32,820 nt of DNA, from the NCBI GenBank assembly GCA_022340645.1, contig JAJDNP010000042.1, forward strand, positions 1-32,820. The letters run 5' to 3'. This DNA is from Gammaproteobacteria bacterium (lineage in GTDB: Bacteria > Pseudomonadota > Gammaproteobacteria > SZUA-229). The translations under genes and the position numbers were made by a program. Numbering within the stretch: the first letter of the stretch is position 1; each line of letters starts with the position of its first letter. The notes beneath the pieces were generated by a model. That model made no database searches, was not told the DNA's origin, and saw nothing but the letters and a program-made list of their open reading frames with translations. Below are positions 24,029-32,456 of the stretch, one piece after another.

Positions 24029-26152
24029 ATGAAACACAAGATCCTGAAGCTGGCTCGATCCAACACGATATTCCTGTTGCCAATATGGATTTCATCGACG
24101 ATGGTGCTGGCAGCTGAAAATGAAAATATGGTAGTGATCCCTGACAATGTCGATCTCTCAAACTGGGTTTGTGAATATTGCACATTCGAGGAGGGGATGA
24201 CTAGCGAAATTGAACTCGGCCTGGGCTCTGTCTCAGATAGCTCTTTCAAGTTCGGCGAATACAATGGCCTGTATGACGATGGCGCCTTCGGCATCGTAAA
24301 TGGCAGCTCACGCTATCGCGATTTGGATGGAGGATTCGTTGACCTGAAGGTTAGAGATTTAGCACTTGATACCCGGGAGGTTGATGTTAAAGCCGGACGT
24401 CAGGGCAGTTACAAACTGTTTTTGAATTATGATGAGATTCCACATTACATCTCGGACGGTGCAGGCACCCCTTATGCCGGAAATGGCAGTTCGGTGCAGA
24501 TGCTGCAACCCGGCTGGGTTAATGCAGGTACAACAGCGGGGATGACGAGTCTGACGAGCACGCTACACCCGGTTCCCCTGTATACACAGCGTAAACGTCT
24601 GAGTGTTGGCGCTGATGTGAACCTGAGCAGCCGCTGGGATACCGCGTTTGATGTGCGCCATGAGGTGCGTGACGGAACCAAACGCAGTGCCGGTGCTTTC
24701 TTCTTTAATACCGCGCAACTGGCCGAGTCGGTTGATTATGTTACGGATGAACTGAATGCTTCGGTTAGTTACAACACAAAGAACTGGCAGTCCAGTTTTT
24801 CCTACTATGGTTCTTTCTTCACCAATCATGATCAATCATTAACATGGCAAAATGCATACACTCCGGTAGCCGGAGCGACTACCGGTCAGAAAGCACTGGC
24901 GCCGGACAACGAGTTCCACCAGTTAATGTTTGCAACCGCCTATCAGCTGTCACAGGCGACAAATATCAATGGTGATATTGCTATCGGCCGTATGCAGCAG
25001 AACCAGGATTTTCTGGCGATATCTGTCAATCCAGCGTTTAACTCCTTAACGTTGCCGGAAAATTCAGCGGATGCGAAGGTTGACACTATCAATGCCAACC
25101 TGAAACTGGATACAATGGTCAATGAAAAGCTTCGGTTGAATGCAGCCCTGGGCTACGATGAACGCGACAACCAGACTCCGAGTATGACATTCAACTGGGT
25201 GACGACTGATACCTTCCTTGCTACCCCGCGCCAGAATCTGCCATACAGTTTTATCACCAGGACTGCCAAACTGGGAGTCGACTACCGGATTATCAGAAGC
25301 CTGAAGCTCAGTGGTGGTTATGACTATCAGGACATATATCGTACCAACCAGGAGGTCGAAAATACGACGGAAGACACCTACTGGGGAAAGCTAACATTTC
25401 GTCACGGCAGTACTACGGATGTGACTTTCAAGCTGGCACATGCCGTGCGTGACGCTTCTGGTTACAACCCGGTGGCTACAGTTACACCCGCGGAGAATCC
25501 GCTGATGAGAAAATATAACATGGCTGACCGCGATCGGGATTCGGGCAGTATTCATGTTGGCTTTAATCCCGCCGAATATATCACTGTCGGCCTGGATGCC
25601 GAACAGTCATATGATGACTATACAAACTCGTTAATTGGTTTGACCGCAAGCCGTAATGTCGCTTATAACGCGGATATATCCGTAATGCTGAGCACTGCAA
25701 GCAGCGTTTATGCCTTTGTCGGCAGGCAGGAAATCAAGTCTGATCAATCCGGTAGCCAGACCTACTCCACACCGGACTGGTTTGCCAAAAATGATGACAC
25801 TATCGACAGTATTGGCCTTGGCGTCAAGCACCAGTTGATCGAGAACAAGCTGGGTATCGGAGCAGACTATACATGGACACGGTCATCAAGCGAGGTGACC
25901 ATGAATACCGGTGTGCAGGATAGTTTCCCGGATATGAATACTGAACTTAAATCACTCAAGCTGTATGGTGACTACCGGCTGCAGGAAAACCTGACATTGC
26001 GCGCAGCATACTGGTATGAACGTTACGATTCATCCAACTGGATGCTGGATAATGTCAATCCAGACACAATACCGAACGTAATCAGTTTCGGCGAAACATC
26101 TCCCGATTATAATGTTAGTGTACTTATGCTTTCGGCTAACTATCGCTTCTGA
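24029..26152 (+). CDS. mtrB: MtrB/PioB-family decaheme-associated outer-membrane beta-barrel
   Basis: A 707-residue outer-membrane protein with a signal peptide (ending near MVLAAE). A CEYC pair at residues 48-51 near the mature N-terminus corresponds to the CxxC motif found in MtrB proteins of the gammaproteobacteria. The rest is a long series of alternating amphipathic strands typical of a large barrel, ending in LMLSANYRF with a C-terminal Phe for barrel insertion. In the known complex it forms a sheath around MtrA and positions MtrC outside. It starts 49 bp after the mtrA-like stop with a strong Shine-Dalgarno (GGGGAGGA). Length is close to that of known MtrB. It is the last gene of the operon. 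Confidence 0.94.
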   Translation: MKHKILKLARSNTIFLLPIWISSTMVLAAENENMVVIPDNVDLSNWVCEYCTFEEGMTSEIELGLGSVSDSSFKFGEYNGLYDDGAFGIVNGSSRYRDLDGGFVDLKVRDLALDTREVDVKAGRQGSYKLFLNYDEIPHYISDGAGTPYAGNGSSVQMLQPGWVNAGTTAGMTSLTSTLHPVPLYTQRKRLSVGADVNLSSRWDTAFDVRHEVRDGTKRSAGAFFFNTAQLAESVDYVTDELNASVSYNTKNWQSSFSYYGSFFTNHDQSLTWQNAYTPVAGATTGQKALAPDNEFHQLMFATAYQLSQATNINGDIAIGRMQQNQDFLAISVNPAFNSLTLPENSADAKVDTINANLKLDTMVNEKLRLNAALGYDERDNQTPSMTFNWVTTDTFLATPRQNLPYSFITRTAKLGVDYRIIRSLKLSGGYDYQDIYRTNQEVENTTEDTYWGKLTFRHGSTTDVTFKLAHAVRDASGYNPVATVTPAENPLMRKYNMADRDRDSGSIHVGFNPAEYITVGLDAEQSYDDYTNSLIGLTASRNVAYNADISVMLSTASSVYAFVGRQEIKSDQSGSQTYSTPDWFAKNDDTIDSIGLGVKHQLIENKLGIGADYTWTRSSSEVTMNTGVQDSFPDMNTELKSLKLYGDYRLQENLTLRAAYWYERYDSSNWMLDNVNPDTIPNVISFGETSPDYNVSVLMLSANYRF

Positions 26153-26157
26153 AAAAG

Positions 26158-26183
26158 CACATCGGGTTAAACATCCGGGTGTG
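26158..26183 (+). terminator. Possible terminator after the mtrCAB-like operon
   Basis: CACATCGGG at 26158-26166 pairs imperfectly with CCGGGTGTG at 26175-26183, just after the mtrB-like stop. The following AATAATTAGTATTTTC is AU-rich but not a clean T-run. No better terminator is visible before 26490. Confidence 0.4.
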
Positions 26184-26489
26184 AATAATTAGTATTTTCT
26201 GCCGTGCAGGATCCTGGCTGCCAAAGAAAAATGCTGATAATGCAGACCCGGTAACGCTGTTTTAAATTCATTGCCAGTTATCTGCACTGCGATGACGTCA
26301 GGTTAATCTGTCATTTTCATGCTGTTATCATCAAAATCCATCGCATTTTTTTGTGCCGCGCTTTAATCTTATTTCACCAGATCTAGATGCCTGTATATCT
26401 ATCTGTTTCTTCCGATCGATAACAAACTGATATTCATCTCTGCTTGCAAAATCCGACCGATGCTACCAAATAATCACCTGGCCTGGATG
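26184..26489. other. Non-coding region upstream of the sigma-factor operon
   Basis: About 300 bp without a credible reading frame or recognisable repeat. It is AT-rich and presumably contains control sequence for the sigma-factor operon, whose best promoter candidate lies at 26490-26518. Confidence 0.4.
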
Positions 26490-26518
26490 TTATCAAAGAC
26501 GTTCACATATTGGATAAT
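26490..26518 (+). promoter_or_regulatory. Candidate sigma-70 promoter of the ECF sigma operon
   Basis: TTATCA (26490-26495) and GATAAT (26513-26518) are separated by exactly 17 bp; matches are 4 of 6 and 5 of 6. Transcription would start near 26525, giving a leader of about 74 bases. It is a pattern match without further support. Confidence 0.4.
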
Positions 26519-26598
26519 TACAATAATGGTGTTTAACAGTTGTGGCATCATTTGTTAGTTCTATGGAACCTTTTTGTGTCTCGTGACGTGTAGCAAGT

Positions 26599-27171
26599 AT
26601 GGGAATAATTAAACTCTGGCCGCAAAGGCAATCTGAACATGCACAGTTTGAAAAGCTGATGCAGCCTTACTTGCGTCAGCTTTACAGGCTGGCCTACCGT
26701 TTTACCGGGCAACAGAGCGAGGCGGAAGACCTGGTTCAGGATATGGTTGTCAAATTATATCCGCGCATGCACGAGTTGCAGGAAATAGAGCAGCCGGGTC
26801 CCTGGCTGGCGCGGGTTTTGTACCGCCACTTTATCGACCGCACGCGCAGCAGGCAGCGTTCGCCGCTTCACCTGGTGGATGATGAGACGGTTCCAGATGA
26901 ACACAGGGATGAAGCAACAGGCCCGTCGGAAAATGTCGAAAATGCAATATTGCAAAATCGCCTGCAGCAAGCACTAAGCAAGCTCAACGAAGACCAGCGT
27001 GTGTTGCTAATTATGCATGATGTGGAAGGTTACACACTGAATGAAATCCATGGCATGCTGGATGTTTCCGTCGGTACATTGAAATCACGTTTGAACCGCG
27101 CGCGCAGCCGGCTGCGGGAAATTTTACAGAACATGGAACCATTTGCTGCAGGCAAACGTGTTAAGCAATAA
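26599..27171 (+). CDS. ECF-type RNA polymerase sigma factor
   Basis: A 190-residue sigma-70 family factor with region 2 (LYRLAYRFTGQQSEAEDLVQDMVVKLY, about residues 30-60) and region 4 (LNEDQRVLLIMHDVEGYTLNEIHGMLDVSVGTLKSRLNRARSRLR, about 130-175), and only a short linker, so it is an extracytoplasmic-function factor. It is followed 12 bp later by an anti-sigma gene with a zinc-binding motif and a membrane helix, which defines its control. No strong Shine-Dalgarno is visible before ATG 26599, though this start gives a normal N-terminus. Target promoters are unknown. Its position next to the mtrCAB-like genes does not by itself prove a link. Confidence 0.95.
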   Translation: MGIIKLWPQRQSEHAQFEKLMQPYLRQLYRLAYRFTGQQSEAEDLVQDMVVKLYPRMHELQEIEQPGPWLARVLYRHFIDRTRSRQRSPLHLVDDETVPDEHRDEATGPSENVENAILQNRLQQALSKLNEDQRVLLIMHDVEGYTLNEIHGMLDVSVGTLKSRLNRARSRLREILQNMEPFAAGKRVKQ

Positions 27172-27183
27172 CAGGTGATGATA

Positions 27184-27858
27184 ATGAAATGCACAGACAT
27201 ACAAGAATATCTGGATGACTATATTGATGAAACAGCCTCTTCGGTCGAGCGCGAAGCTGTTGATTCGCATCTGGATTACTGCACATCCTGCCGGCAGGTG
27301 CTGGCGGAGCGTAAGGCTGTACGCCAGGCATTAGCTTCATTGCCTGTGGTTGAAGCTTCACCGGGGTTTGAAACAAGAGTGTTTTCTGCCGTGCATCGTC
27401 AGTATGGCGCTGGCATAAGAAAACCCGGCAATCGGTTTATCGCAGGCTTCGCAACAGCAATGGCTGTCAGCCTGGCGCTGTGGTTTGCCAGCACGCTGTA
27501 TACACCGCAGTTCGAGGAACAGGCGCCGCAAATGATTAATCTTGCAATCAACCAGACGCGTACCGTCAAACTGGTGTTCGAGACGCCGACGGACCTGGCT
27601 GATGTCACGTTAACCGTGGAGCTGCCTGGCAACATCGAACTTGAAGGTTACGGCGGACAGAAACAGCTGGTCTGGCAGACAAGTTTAACCAGGGGACAGA
27701 ATATTCTTGCGCTGCCGATAATTGCAACGGGCAATGGACAGGGAGAGTTAATGGCACAGTTAAATTACGGCGCTAAAACGAAACAGTTTCACATCGTGCT
27801 GAAAACAACCGATGGTGGGGCACAAAATTTTCAAATAATCGAATTCAAATCAGCTTAA
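27184..27858 (+). CDS. Zinc-binding membrane anti-sigma factor
   Basis: A 224-residue protein. The N-terminal cytoplasmic domain carries the ZAS/zf-HC2 motif HX3CX2C (His 29, Cys 33, Cys 36 in SHLDYCTSCRQ) after MKCTDIQEYLDDYID. One membrane helix follows at about residues 88-107 (FIAGFATAMAVSLALWFAS), then a beta-rich periplasmic domain of about 115 residues. Such proteins hold the cognate ECF factor until a signal is sensed. ATG at 27184 is chosen because AGGTGA lies 5 bp upstream; GTG 27175 and ATG 27178 are in frame alternatives. The periplasmic domain contains VKLVFETPTDLADVTLTVEL and looks like a beta-sandwich of unknown ligand. Confidence 0.88.
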   Translation: MKCTDIQEYLDDYIDETASSVEREAVDSHLDYCTSCRQVLAERKAVRQALASLPVVEASPGFETRVFSAVHRQYGAGIRKPGNRFIAGFATAMAVSLALWFASTLYTPQFEEQAPQMINLAINQTRTVKLVFETPTDLADVTLTVELPGNIELEGYGGQKQLVWQTSLTRGQNILALPIIATGNGQGELMAQLNYGAKTKQFHIVLKTTDGGAQNFQIIEFKSA

Positions 27859-27874
27859 CACTGGAGATATACTC

Positions 27875-28303
27875 ATGAAAAACATCAACAAGGCAATTCT
27901 TATCGCACTGGGTATGACGTTGCCTGCAGCGGCAATGGCCTCAGCTGACGATGACGTCACCATTCGCATGATGGATGCCAATGATCAGGCAACGCAGGCG
28001 GTCACCCGCCAGATCGAATTACCTGAAGCTGCTTCAGCTCAGGCAAGAGAGCAGTCTGCAGAAGGCCTGAAGGCTGCAAACAGAAATCGTAACCGTAATG
28101 CCGAAAACGGTGATATGGATCAGTACCAGGATCAAGAAGCAGAAAGAGAGCAGGAGCTAGAACGTGAAATGGAGAGGGAAAGGGAAAGAGAAGAAATGCA
28201 GCAACGGGAAATGAATCGAAATGACCGTAAGGCGGTTGAGCAAAACGGCATAGATCGCGAGGAAATGCAGGGCAAAGGGCCTGGCCGTAATGGTAACAGG
28301 TAA
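27875..28303 (+). CDS. Secreted Glu/Arg-rich protein of unknown function
   Basis: A 142-residue protein with a clear signal peptide (MKNINKAILIALGMTLPAAAMA). The mature part is strongly polar. From about residue 85 to 115 it consists largely of alternating Glu and Arg runs (EREQELEREMEREREREEM), likely a single charged helix or coiled coil, then an Asn/Arg/Gly tail. I do not recognise the family. It lies 16 bp after the anti-sigma gene on the same strand with a good Shine-Dalgarno (CTGGAGATAT), so it is probably the third gene of the sigma operon. It could be a periplasmic chaperone-like or sensor accessory protein, but this is inference. Confidence 0.75.
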   Translation: MKNINKAILIALGMTLPAAAMASADDDVTIRMMDANDQATQAVTRQIELPEAASAQAREQSAEGLKAANRNRNRNAENGDMDQYQDQEAEREQELEREMEREREREEMQQREMNRNDRKAVEQNGIDREEMQGKGPGRNGNR

Positions 28304-28320
28304 GCTGCAGGACTTCAGCT

Positions 28321-28375
28321 GGTCCGCATGGCGGAACCAGATAACCTCTCCCCGGTAATAAGGGGGGGGGAGGTT
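28321..28375 (+). terminator. Two hairpins after the sigma operon, one with a G9 tract
   Basis: A small hairpin at 28321-28338 (GGTCCGC with GCGGAACC) is followed by a strong one at 28343-28375 (AACCTCTCCCC pairs with a G-run plus GAGGTT). Bases 28362-28370 are nine consecutive G. The tail GTTGCGTGTTTAAATTT is only partly T-rich, so the structure could act as a terminator or attenuator before the gene starting at 28409. Confidence 0.5.
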
Positions 28376-28408
28376 GTTGCGTGTTTAAATTTGTAACAGG
28401 ATATATTA

Positions 28409-29740
28409 GTGAACTTGATAAACAATAAACTGCTGTTTGTTGTATTGATAACTCTAAACAGCTTTTATTCATTTCCGGCCAGCTCAGTGACGCCGGCATC
28501 GGCACAGTCAAATTTAACAGCAGGCTCATGGGATGATTTTGACAAGGGCAAGGAATATTTTAACCAGGGAGATTATGCGAACGCGGTCAGCTTGTTCAAA
28601 AAAGTCGAAGAACAGGGAATAACGTCAGCCGCGCTTTATTACAACCTGGCCAGCAGTTATTACAAGCTGGGTGATTACGAAAAATCCGGCGACTACTTCA
28701 ATAAACTTCGCAGTTATAAGGAAATACAGGACCTCGCTGAATATAACCTTGGCCTTATTGCTTTTATACAGGGTGATGAGGCGGCTGCAGAAAAATGGTT
28801 TAACAGCGTTGTGCAAAATAGCAAGGATAAAAAACTTGTTTTTTTCGCAGAAAAAAAACTTAAAGACATAACATCGCAAAAAAAACCTGAATGGGTTACT
28901 GAAAGGTGGTCAGCTTATGCCAGTGCGTTTCTGGGTTATGACGATAATGTTAACTTTGCTCCTTTGGGTATTTCCACGGAAATAGCGGACAGTTTTTCTG
29001 AAATCTACGTGTCAGCAGATTACCTGTTTTCGGGCGACAGGTACGACGGCTGGTTAGGTGAGGTTTCTTTTTACGATATAAATTACCAGACAGAAGATAT
29101 ATTTGATGAACGTGAGTACGCTGCTGCAATTAAAAAATATCTGCAACTAAATAGCAACTGGCAGACGATTTTCACGCTGGATGCAAGCAAGATTGAATAT
29201 AATGGGGAAGACTACCAGACAATCACGCTGTTGTCGGCTGAATCACAAAACAGGCTGTCAGGCAAGCAGCGGCTTTCACTGCGTTACAGCTATGAAGCTA
29301 TTAACAGTGATAACCCGCTGTTCGATTATCTGCAAGGCTGGCGCCAGAAACTTCGGGCAGAATACAGCAGGTATCTCAGGCTGGATAACGCCCGGCTTTA
29401 TTATGAGCTGGAACTGAATGACAGGAATGATTTGAGCCTGAGTACCGGTGATTACAGTTACTCGCCAACCCGCCAGCTGTTTCGTGGAAAATATACCAGT
29501 GTATTTAGCAATGAGTGGGGTTTGACCGGAGACCTGTCCTACCAGGTCAGTGATTATCCGGTAACATCCAGCGAGGACCGTCAGGATGATCGTATCAGGG
29601 CAGCAGTCTATGCGGATTATCGCTTTAGCAAAGATTTCAGGTTAAGAGCAAAGGTCGTGTATACCGATAACCGTTCCACGGAAGCTATTTATGCTTACAG
29701 GCAGACTGTTTACTCGCTGGGGGTAAATGCCTACTTCTAG
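28409..29740 (+). CDS. TPR protein with C-terminal outer-membrane beta-barrel
   Basis: A 443-residue exported protein. After the signal peptide, residues about 40-150 form TPR-type helical repeats (for example AALYYNLASSYYKLGDYEKS and AEYNLGLIAFIQGDEAAAEKW). The rest (about 165-443) shows alternating aromatic strands and ends in YSLGVNAYF, with a terminal Phe as in outer-membrane barrels. TPR-plus-barrel architecture occurs in exopolysaccharide exporters and in surface-lipoprotein translocons such as Slam, but the sequence does not allow a choice. The start is GTG at 28409; upstream AACAGGATA is a weak ribosome-binding site. It follows the sigma/anti-sigma genes on the same strand, about 105 bp after the Glu/Arg-rich gene. 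Confidence 0.75.
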   Translation: MNLINNKLLFVVLITLNSFYSFPASSVTPASAQSNLTAGSWDDFDKGKEYFNQGDYANAVSLFKKVEEQGITSAALYYNLASSYYKLGDYEKSGDYFNKLRSYKEIQDLAEYNLGLIAFIQGDEAAAEKWFNSVVQNSKDKKLVFFAEKKLKDITSQKKPEWVTERWSAYASAFLGYDDNVNFAPLGISTEIADSFSEIYVSADYLFSGDRYDGWLGEVSFYDINYQTEDIFDEREYAAAIKKYLQLNSNWQTIFTLDASKIEYNGEDYQTITLLSAESQNRLSGKQRLSLRYSYEAINSDNPLFDYLQGWRQKLRAEYSRYLRLDNARLYYELELNDRNDLSLSTGDYSYSPTRQLFRGKYTSVFSNEWGLTGDLSYQVSDYPVTSSEDRQDDRIRAAVYADYRFSKDFRLRAKVVYTDNRSTEAIYAYRQTVYSLGVNAYF

Positions 29741-29998
29741 GCGATTTTTCCATGCTTACTGCTATCAAGCGATTAATCAGGGCTGCCTTGAGCTATGTTA
29801 ATGATCTGGGTGGGTTATAATATTATGTGTGTTCTTTATGCAGACATAGCAGTAGTATGTGTGCTGATAACAGGCATTTATCATATGATTTAATTACGGC
29901 AGCATGCCTGCAGCAATACGGCATCTTGCTGCAGAGCAGTTTTGTTATTATCGTGTATAACGTTGTTATGTTTTTACCCTTCAATTCGATAGAAACAC

Positions 29999-31558
29999 AT
30001 GGCTAAAACCTCCACCTCTAAGGACGTCCGGGCAACACTTAAATTGCGCCGCCTGGGCATCGATACTTACCGCGAGAACGTTGTTTACCTGCATCGCGAG
30101 TGCGAACTATACAGGGCTGAGGGCTTCCAGGCGCTTACCAAGGTGAAGGTTTGTGCCGATGACAAGCATATTCTTGCGGTATTAAATGTTGTCGATGACG
30201 ACAGCATCGTTACACCTTCAGACCTGGGTCTCTCAGAAGAAGCCTTTGTCAGCTTTGGCTTAAAAGAGGGGCGCCTGGTGAGTATTGAACACGCAGAACC
30301 CCCCGCTTCGATGGATGCGGTGCGGCGTAAAATTGCCGGGGAGAGGCTCAACCAGCAGGATTTTCGCCACATCATCAATGATATTACCGACAGGCTTTAT
30401 TCCAAAATGGAAATCGCCGCCTTCCTTGTTGGCTCGGGACAAACGGACATGGATCGTGACGAAGTGTTTTATTTAACAAGGGCCATGATGGAATCGGGCG
30501 AACGCCTGGACTGGAACGAAGCGCTGGTTGCTGACAAGCATTGCATCGGCGGTATTCCCGGTAACCGCACCTCGATGCTGGTGGTGCCGATGGTTGCCGC
30601 GCACGGTATGTTATTTCCCAAAACCTCAAGCAGGGCCATTACCTCGCCGGCCGGCACCGCCGACACCATGGAGGTGCTGGCGAATGTCGAGCTGAATATC
30701 AAAAAGCTGCATGACATCGTGCGCAAACATCGCGCCTGCCTGGCATGGGGCGGCACCGCCGAGCTGTCACCCGCGGATGACATAATGATTGCCGTGGAGC
30801 GCCCGCTGGGTATCGATTCGCTTGGCCAAATGGTGGCATCCATCCTGTCAAAGAAATTGTCTGCCGGTTCGACACACCTGCTTATCGACATTCCTGTGGG
30901 ACCGACGGCAAAGGTCCGGCAGATGCGGCAGGCGCAGCGTCTGCGTAAATTATTTGAGTTTGTTGGTGATCAGCTCGATATACATCTGGAGGTGGTAATT
31001 ACCGATGGCAGACAGCCAGTCGGTTACGGTATTGGGCCGGTGCTGGAATCCCGTGATGTAATGCGGGTATTGCAGAATGCGCCGGATGCACCGGATGATC
31101 TGCGGCAAAAATCATTACGTCTTGCAGGACGCGTAATAGAGTTTGACCCTGATGTACGCGGCGGAAACGGTTTCGCCATCGCCCGCGACATACTGGATTC
31201 CGGTCGGGCGCTGGCTATGATGAACAAAATCATCCAGGCACAGGGCGCGCAAACGAAGACGTTTGAGCTGGGAAAACTCAGGCACGAAGTGGCCTCTCCC
31301 GCGAACGGCGTAGTTGTCGATATCAATAATGAGCATATGGCGCAAATTGCGCGTTTTGCCGGCGCTCCCATGGATAAAGGCGCCGGTGTCGACCTGTTTA
31401 AAAAACTGGGCGACGAGGTTAAGAAAGGCGAAGTGCTGTATTGTGTCTATGCAGAGTTCCCCTCTGATTTCAATTTTGCACGCGCCTTATGCGAACAAAG
31501 TACTGGCTATACAATCGGTACACAGGAACAGATACCCAGGGCTTTCGTCGAGTTCTAA
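29999..31558 (+). CDS. AMP/thymidine phosphorylase-family protein (type 2)
   Basis: A 519-residue enzyme of the nucleoside phosphorylase II family. The N-terminal about 90 residues form the extra domain found in archaeal AMP phosphorylases and in the bacterial 'type 2 thymidine phosphorylase' group. Helical and phosphate-binding parts follow, with the motif [19 protein letters not shown] (phosphate-binding KxxGxxxxRxS region) and [21 protein letters not shown]-terminal PYNP-type domain ends the protein ([15 protein letters not shown]). Archaeal members convert AMP to adenine and ribose-1,5-bisphosphate. Whether this bacterial protein uses AMP or thymidine is undetermined. It is followed 19 bp later by a PRPP-synthetase homologue, which favours a nucleotide-salvage role. 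Confidence 0.88.
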   Translation: MAKTSTSKDVRATLKLRRLGIDTYRENVVYLHRECELYRAEGFQALTKVKVCADDKHILAVLNVVDDDSIVTPSDLGLSEEAFVSFGLKEGRLVSIEHAEPPASMDAVRRKIAGERLNQQDFRHIINDITDRLYSKMEIAAFLVGSGQTDMDRDEVFYLTRAMMESGERLDWNEALVADKHCIGGIPGNRTSMLVVPMVAAHGMLFPKTSSRAITSPAGTADTMEVLANVELNIKKLHDIVRKHRACLAWGGTAELSPADDIMIAVERPLGIDSLGQMVASILSKKLSAGSTHLLIDIPVGPTAKVRQMRQAQRLRKLFEFVGDQLDIHLEVVITDGRQPVGYGIGPVLESRDVMRVLQNAPDAPDDLRQKSLRLAGRVIEFDPDVRGGNGFAIARDILDSGRALAMMNKIIQAQGAQTKTFELGKLRHEVASPANGVVVDINNEHMAQIARFAGAPMDKGAGVDLFKKLGDEVKKGEVLYCVYAEFPSDFNFARALCEQSTGYTIGTQEQIPRAFVEF

Positions 31559-31577
31559 CGCCGTAGACATAACGATT

Positions 31578-32456
31578 ATGGGAATTATTCTGGCTTTTGA
31601 AGAATATGAGCGTCAGTCGCGCATGCTGGCGCAGGCACTGGATATGCCGTGTAAAATGATTCAACGGCATCGTTTCCCCGACGGTGAAAGCAAGCTGACA
31701 CTGCCTGCCGGGTTAGCCGAACATGTTTTGCTTTGCCAGAGCCTTGATCATCCCAATGAAAAGCTGGTTGAGTTATTACTGGCGGCAAAAGCAGCGCGTC
31801 TCCAGGGTGCGAAACAGCTGACTCTGATTGCGCCATACCTGTGTTATATGCGTCAGGACAAGGCTTTTCATCCCGGGGAAGTAGTCAGCCAGACTATTGT
31901 CGGTAAATTCCTGGCTGAACTGTTTGATAATGTCATCACCGTCGATCCGCACCTGCATCGCATCCATCGTCTGCAACAGGCCGTTCCGGCCAGGCATGCT
32001 GTTGCGCTGTCGGCAACCTCCCTGATGGCGGAATTTTTACATGAACAGCATGAAAATCCGATATTACTGGGACCAGACAGTGAATCGGAACAATGGGTGA
32101 ACGCGGTAGCGAGCCCCAATCGATGGCAGTATGGTGTCTGTCATAAAATACGTAGCGGCGACAAGGAAGTCGAGATTACTTTACCCGAAATCGATTTGCG
32201 TAAACGTGACGTAGTCATTGTCGATGATGTCGCCAGCAGCGGCCAGACACTGGCTGTTGCGAGCAAGCAATGCCTGTTAAACAATGCAGCGCATGTCGAT
32301 GTGCTGGTGACCCATGCGCTGTTTGCAAATAACGCAAAACATCGGCTGCTAGAAGCAGGTGTGCGCCATATATGGAGTACCGACAGCGTTGCTCACGAGA
32401 GCAACGTTATTTCACTGTCCGGCCTGCTGAAACAGGCTGTATTGAATCTGCTGTAG
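31578..32456 (+). CDS. Ribose-phosphate pyrophosphokinase (PRPP synthetase) homologue
   Basis: A 292-residue protein resembling PRPP synthetase. It has an N-terminal domain with FPDGESKLTL, an RQDKAFHPGEVVSQ segment (ATP-binding region), VTVDPHLHRI, and the C-terminal PRPP-binding loop DVVIVDDVASSGQTLAVAS. It is shorter and more divergent than the housekeeping Prs (about 315 residues), so it is probably a paralogue. The frame is open upstream into the previous gene, but ATG 31578 gives a standard start (MGIILAFEEYE) and avoids overlap. It most likely forms an operon with the AMP/thymidine phosphorylase gene. Catalytic activity is inferred. Confidence 0.85.
   Translation: MGIILAFEEYERQSRMLAQALDMPCKMIQRHRFPDGESKLTLPAGLAEHVLLCQSLDHPNEKLVELLLAAKAARLQGAKQLTLIAPYLCYMRQDKAFHPGEVVSQTIVGKFLAELFDNVITVDPHLHRIHRLQQAVPARHAVALSATSLMAEFLHEQHENPILLGPDSESEQWVNAVASPNRWQYGVCHKIRSGDKEVEITLPEIDLRKRDVVIVDDVASSGQTLAVASKQCLLNNAAHVDVLVTHALFANNAKHRLLEAGVRHIWSTDSVAHESNVISLSGLLKQAVLNLL

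Noticed and set aside
26565-26588. GGAACC as an ECF-type -35 giving an autoregulated sigma promoter
   Set aside because: The GGAAC-like -35 is good, but no convincing -10 lies 16-17 bp downstream and the transcription start would be within a few bases of the ATG at 26599.
31314-31577. Upstream extension of the PRPP-synthetase homologue
   Set aside because: The frame stays open inside the phosphorylase gene, but the translation there is not family-like and a standard N-terminus starts at 31578.
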